Assembly: GCA_035550595.1 (NCBI GenBank) | Contig: DASZOV010000088.1 | Location: 1-18,612 of the forward strand | Source: CALFMR01 sp035550595 | GTDB taxonomy: Bacteria; Acidobacteriota; Vicinamibacteria; Vicinamibacterales; SCN-69-37 | Length of the DNA stretch: 18,612 nucleotides | Direction of reading: 5' to 3' | In this document: piece by piece, positions 14,591 to 18,612 of the stretch | Layout: the number at the start of each line of letters is the position of its first letter | How positions within the stretch are numbered: position 1 is the first letter of the stretch | Notes under the pieces: model-generated | The model's database searches: none | What the model saw: the letters and a program-made list of their open reading frames with translations, nothing else | Told to the model about the DNA's origin: nothing | Made by a program: the position numbers and the translations under genes

Positions 14591-14986
14591 ATGCCGCGGG
14601 AAAATCTTCCCAATCCGGTCGTGCTGGTCGTCGACGACGAGGCGCTCATCCGCTGGTCGCTTTCCGAGGGACTGGCCGAGTCGGGCTACGCCGTGCGCGC
14701 GGCGTCGACCGGGGCCGAAGCCCTGTCCGTGCTTGGCGACTGTCTCACAGATCCGGTGGTCGTGCTCCTCGATTTGCGTCTGCCCGACGTCGGGGACCTG
14801 TCGCTCCTGCGCGCCATCCGGAGCGCCCGCCCGGACGCGCCCATCCTCGTCATGACCGCGCACGGCACGCGCGAGGACACCGAGGAGGCCCATCGCCTGG
14901 GCGTCACGCACGTCGTCGGCAAGCCGTTCGACGTCGGCGAGATGGTGCGGCTCGTCGGCGAGGCGTGGAGCGCGGTCGGCGCGTGA
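14591..14986 (+). CDS. single-domain response regulator (stand-alone receiver)
   Basis: 131 residues consisting of one receiver (CheY-like) domain and no output domain. The acidic pair is D15-D16 (VVDDEALIRWSL), the phosphoacceptor D61 (VVLLDLRLPD), the switch Thr T89 (LVMTAH) and the conserved lysine K111 (VVGKPFD). The loop after the phosphoacceptor reads PDVGDL rather than the usual PDMDGL. ATG 14591 was chosen over the open frame to 14429 because GGAG (14579-14582) precedes it and the family starts here. Its N-terminus closely resembles that of the next gene's receiver, so the two look paralogous. It may act as a phosphate sink or intermediate for the divergent kinase, or have an unlinked target. 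Confidence 0.9.
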   Translation: MPRENLPNPVVLVVDDEALIRWSLSEGLAESGYAVRAASTGAEALSVLGDCLTDPVVVLLDLRLPDVGDLSLLRAIRSARPDAPILVMTAHGTREDTEEAHRLGVTHVVGKPFDVGEMVRLVGEAWSAVGA

Positions 14987-15017
14987 CGCGCGTCGGCAAA
15001 CGCTCGAGTCCCGCTCG

Positions 15018-15023
15018 TATACT
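15018..15023 (+). promoter_or_regulatory. candidate -10 giving a leaderless mRNA for the sigma-54 activator
   Basis: TATACT ends six bases before ATG 15030, so the expected start site falls on the A of the start codon. No Shine-Dalgarno is present. The -35 position (about 14995-15000, GGCAAA) is not a recognisable match. Confidence 0.5.
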
Positions 15024-15029
15024 CATCGC

Positions 15030-16430
<1,401 letters not shown>

Positions 16431-16473
16431 GCGGTGGAGCGCCGCCGGACGCGCGTTCGCCGGCCGAGCCGGC

Positions 16474-16722
16474 TCAACCCATCAAGGATTGGAAGCGGCG
16501 GACTTCTTCGGCGGCTTCGGCCGCGGCGGCCTCGCGCACGGCCTGGATCTTCTGCCAGACCGGGCAGTCGTCGCAGTCGGCCGACGGCCCGTGCGGGCGC
16601 ATCGTGGGGTAGGGACGTTCGCAGATCCAGACGGCCGTCCCGCCGGGTTCTCCCGGGCGGCCCGGGGCGGGCAGATACGTCAGATGACAGGTCGGTTCGG
16701 CGCTCGCTGACATTCTTTTCAT
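16474..16722 (-). CDS. small cysteine-rich hypothetical protein
   Basis: 82 residues from ATG 16722 (79 from ATG 16713; neither has a strong Shine-Dalgarno). I do not recognise it. Four cysteines are placed C12-H13, C34, C50 and C53 (TCHLTYLP, VWICERPYPTM, DCDDCPVWQKI), which could hold zinc or an iron-sulphur cluster. The C-terminal third (VWQKIQAVREAAAAEAAEEVRRFQ in outline) is a predicted amphipathic helix. It converges with the sigma-54 activator (43 bases between stops) and is probably transcribed alone. The frame is open to 16848, but the extra part is arginine-rich and unconvincing. Confidence 0.55.
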   Translation of the reverse strand: MKRMSASAEPTCHLTYLPAPGRPGEPGGTAVWICERPYPTMRPHGPSADCDDCPVWQKIQAVREAAAAEAAEEVRRFQSLMG

Positions 16723-17074
16723 TGCAGGCGTCACGAACGAGACGCAAGCCGCGTACCCGTCCGGCGGCTGTCGTGTGCCTGCCCCGATACTCGCGCGTTC
16801 GCCGGCCCATCCGCGTGATCGTCCCGTCAGGACGGGCGTTCGGCGCACCTGTGGAAGACCTGTCCGTCAGGTATGTCCGTGGAGACACGATCCGGCACGA
16901 GGCTGCCCGCCGTTGCACGTCACCTGTGGCTTTCAAAATTCGTCGTCGACGTGCAAGAGCGTAATCGTACGTACGGTCCTCAGTCTCGCGACCAGGGCGT
17001 CTGATGCGGGTCCTGAGCGGAGACTGACGCGGTTGTGATCGTACGTCGGCCGCCCGAGACGTGACGGCGCAGCG
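16723..17074. other. 350-base gap without a convincing gene, rich in inverted repeats
   Basis: No recognisable protein or RNA family is seen. Inverted repeats are CCCGTC/GACGGG (16823-16828, 16831-16836), ACCTG/CAGGT (16858-16862, 16868-16872) and TTGCACGTC/GACGTGCAA (16913-16921, 16948-16956). GACTGACGC/GCGTCAGTC (17022-17030, 17072-17080) overlaps the truA stop. The nine-mer ATCGTACGT occurs twice (16964-16972, 17038-17046). None has a following T-run, so a simple terminator is not evident. Confidence 0.5.
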
Positions 17075-17899
17075 TCAGTCGTCGTGTCGATCGGCCGTGT
17101 CTGGCCGCAAGCTGTCGGAAGCGACGCCGAACCCTGCCGGGACGAGCGGCCATGAGGGCGGCGGCGAATCGTAGAACACGCGCTCGAGGAACAGGCCGGA
17201 GGCAGGCGCGGTCAGCCGTGCGGCCAGTCCCGTGTCGGCGGCTGCGTGCGTGAGGACGGCGGCTGGCGCGAGCTCGCCGCGTCCGACGTGTGCGAGGACG
17301 CCGACAAGGCGTCGGACCATGCGCCACAGGAAGTGCGAGCCGACGACACGGACGAGAAGGAGATCGCCGGCGGGCGCGATCGTGATCGCGTCGATGAGCA
17401 CTTTGGTCGACTGCTCGTCCGGATCGGCATCGGTGAAGCCGCGGAAGTCGGCGAGGCCGACCAGGCGTGACGCGCCGTCGCGCATGCGGTCGACGTCGAG
17501 CGGCTCGCGCACCCACCAGACGAACGGCTTCGCGAACGCCGTGCGACGACGCGCGATCTGGTATAGGTAGCTCCGCGCGACGGCACTGTGGCGCGCGTGG
17601 AAGCGCGGCGGCACGCGCTCGGCGGCGAGGACGTTGATGTCGTGCGGCAACGCCGCGTTCGTGCGTGCGACGAGCGTGTCGGTCGGGAGCGGCGACGCGC
17701 CGTCGACGTGCGCGACCTGCGCGAGCGCGTGGACGCCCGCGTCGGTGCGGCCCGACCCGTACGTCTCGAGCCGGCCGCGCGCGGCGACCGTGCGAAGCGC
17801 GCGTTCGAGCTCGCCCTGCACCGTGCGCGCGTTGGGCTGGATCTGCCAGCCGCTGTAGCGCGTCCCGGCGTACTCGAGCGTCAGCTTGTATCTCGGCAT
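17075..17899 (-). CDS. truA: tRNA pseudouridine(38-40) synthase TruA
   Basis: It converts uridines 38-40 in the anticodon arm of many tRNAs to pseudouridine. The protein has 274 residues, the usual length. It opens MPRYKLTLEYAGTRYSGWQ, the family start. The catalytic aspartate is D53 in YGSGRTDAGVHAL. Further conserved parts are RFHARHSAVARSYLYQI and SHFLWRMVRRLVGVL. The frame is open to 18226, but the extra 109 codons run antisense to the ferredoxin gene and do not resemble TruA. It is divergent from the ferredoxin gene across 109 bases. The tail after FLERVFYDSPP is about 30 residues longer than the catalytic core needs. Confidence 0.96.
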   Translation of the reverse strand: MPRYKLTLEYAGTRYSGWQIQPNARTVQGELERALRTVAARGRLETYGSGRTDAGVHALAQVAHVDGASPLPTDTLVARTNAALPHDINVLAAERVPPRFHARHSAVARSYLYQIARRRTAFAKPFVWWVREPLDVDRMRDGASRLVGLADFRGFTDADPDEQSTKVLIDAITIAPAGDLLLVRVVGSHFLWRMVRRLVGVLAHVGRGELAPAAVLTHAAADTGLAARLTAPASGLFLERVFYDSPPPSWPLVPAGFGVASDSLRPDTADRHDD

Positions 17900-18008
17900 G
17901 GTGCGGCGGCGGGTCGAGGACGGCGCCCCGTCGACTGACTGTATGCTGACGAGTGGAGCGCGCGCCAGCGGCGTCCATGAGCAGGACGCGAACGGCCCGT
18001 GAGCATCG

Positions 18009-18368
18009 ATGGCGAAAGAACGAACGACACCCGAAGCGGCCGCCGCGGCCTTCGGCGTCGGGCACATCCGGCGGCACTTCTTCGTGTGCGCGGGGCCGGA
18101 CTGCACGACGCCGGAGCAAGGCGACGAGACGTGGACGTACGTCAAGCGCCGCATGAAGGAACTGCAGATCACCGGTCCCGATGGCCCGGCGTATCGGACG
18201 AAGGTGCACTGCTTCCGCATCTGCACCGGCGGTCCGATTGCGGTCGTCTATCCGGAAGGCGCGTGGTACCGGAACGTCACGCCCGAGAATGCGGAGCGCA
18301 TCATCCAGGAGCACGTCATCGGCGGCCGCATCGTCGAGGACCTGTGCTTCGCGCGCAATCCGCTGTGA
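18009..18368 (+). CDS. thioredoxin-like [2Fe-2S] ferredoxin
   Basis: 119 residues. The four cluster ligands are C27 and C32 (FFVCAGPDCTTP) and C68 and C72 (HCFRICTGGP). They are followed by GGPIAVVYPEGAWYRNVTPE and EHVIGGRIVEDL, the hallmark of the thioredoxin-fold ferredoxin family (Aquifex-type and NuoE-related). The first pair is more closely spaced than in the Aquifex protein. C113 is an extra cysteine near the C-terminus. These small electron carriers are cytosolic; the redox partner is not encoded nearby. The first 22 residues are an Ala/Arg-rich extension. ATG 18009 has only a weak ribosome site; TATGCT (17942-17947) is a possible -10. Confidence 0.9.
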   Translation: MAKERTTPEAAAAAFGVGHIRRHFFVCAGPDCTTPEQGDETWTYVKRRMKELQITGPDGPAYRTKVHCFRICTGGPIAVVYPEGAWYRNVTPENAERIIQEHVIGGRIVEDLCFARNPL

Positions 18369-18406
18369 ACGGCTGACCGTGTGGCTGTGATAGATTTGTC
18401 GACTGT

Positions 18407-18483
<77 letters not shown>

Positions 18484-18558
18484 CCGTTCGCGGTTGTCAG
18501 GTCCGAGGTCGCTTCCGGGCGCCCCGGTGTTCGGACTCGGCCCATGCGGCGTCGGCAC

Positions 18559-18612
<54 letters not shown>

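Noticed and set aside
13247..14911. 554-codon open frame on the minus strand
   Set aside because: It lies in another frame of the histidine kinase and antisense to the receiver gene; composition is Arg/Ala/Asp noise without motifs.
16823..16836. CCCGTC-AG-GACGGG as a terminator
   Set aside because: The two-base loop is too tight without unpairing, and no T-run follows on either strand.
17900..18226. 109-codon N-terminal extension of TruA
   Set aside because: Antisense to the ferredoxin gene and unlike TruA; MPRYKLTLEY is the standard family start.
16980..18314. 444-codon open frame on the minus strand
   Set aside because: An alternate frame of truA that extends antisense to the ferredoxin gene; no motif, extreme arginine content.

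Overview
The window is GC-rich bacterial chromosome, mostly housekeeping and signalling genes. I infer Acidobacteriota, probably Vicinamibacteria-like. The grounds are the high GC, an exported vWA protein of the acidobacterial VWFA-related type next to an exported helical-repeat protein, and the general gene content. No single marker here proves the taxonomy. There is no phage, integrase, transposase or CRISPR array.

Layout. 1-591: the end of an F-type ATPase F0 operon, with a possible tail of an upstream gene, atpE (subunit c with Na+-type ligands) and a strong intrinsic terminator. 591-4940: an EamA transporter (+), a GT87/DUF2029 membrane glycosyltransferase (-) and the ribosome-associated GTPase TypA/BipA (-). 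4940-6601: glutamine-dependent NAD+ synthetase (+). 6751-9713: a tight minus-strand cluster reading WYL regulator, exported helical-repeat protein, exported vWA protein. 9803-9994: a small basic protein (+). 9999-11405: glutamate dehydrogenase (-). 11481-13072: a 36-codon leader ORF with nested inverted repeats, pdxH, and a LOG-family nucleotide hydrolase coupled by ATGA (+). 13078-16430: a two-component locus with a PAS histidine kinase (-) divergent from a single-domain receiver and an NtrC-type sigma-54 activator (+). 16474-18368: a small Cys-rich protein (-), a 350-base structured gap, truA (-) and a thioredoxin-like [2Fe-2S] ferredoxin (+). 18407-18612: tRNA-Arg(TCG) and the 5' part of tRNA-Arg(CCG).

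Most unusual features. (1) A dispersed intergenic repeat occurs four times at three loci (1522-1686, 4819-4904, 6605-6750). It has a hairpin core with a CCCCAC loop, and its stem changes sequence but keeps pairing. (2) The leader of pdxH combines a small ORF with two hairpins, and the first hairpin's loop is complementary to the bases just after the second hairpin. (3) Two divergent gene pairs share overlapping, symmetric -10 hexamers. Several other genes have a -10 so close to the start codon that nearly leaderless mRNAs are expected. (4) The receiver of the stand-alone response regulator closely resembles that of the adjacent sigma-54 activator, and a candidate sigma-54 promoter lies upstream of the pair.

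Functionally the genes touch energy coupling (atpE), NAD+ and PLP cofactor supply (nadE, pdxH), nitrogen/carbon metabolism (glutamate dehydrogenase), translation (typA, truA, tRNAs) and regulation (WYL, two-component system). I see no complete novel defence or biosynthetic system. The repeat family and the pdxH leader are the best candidates for undescribed biology.
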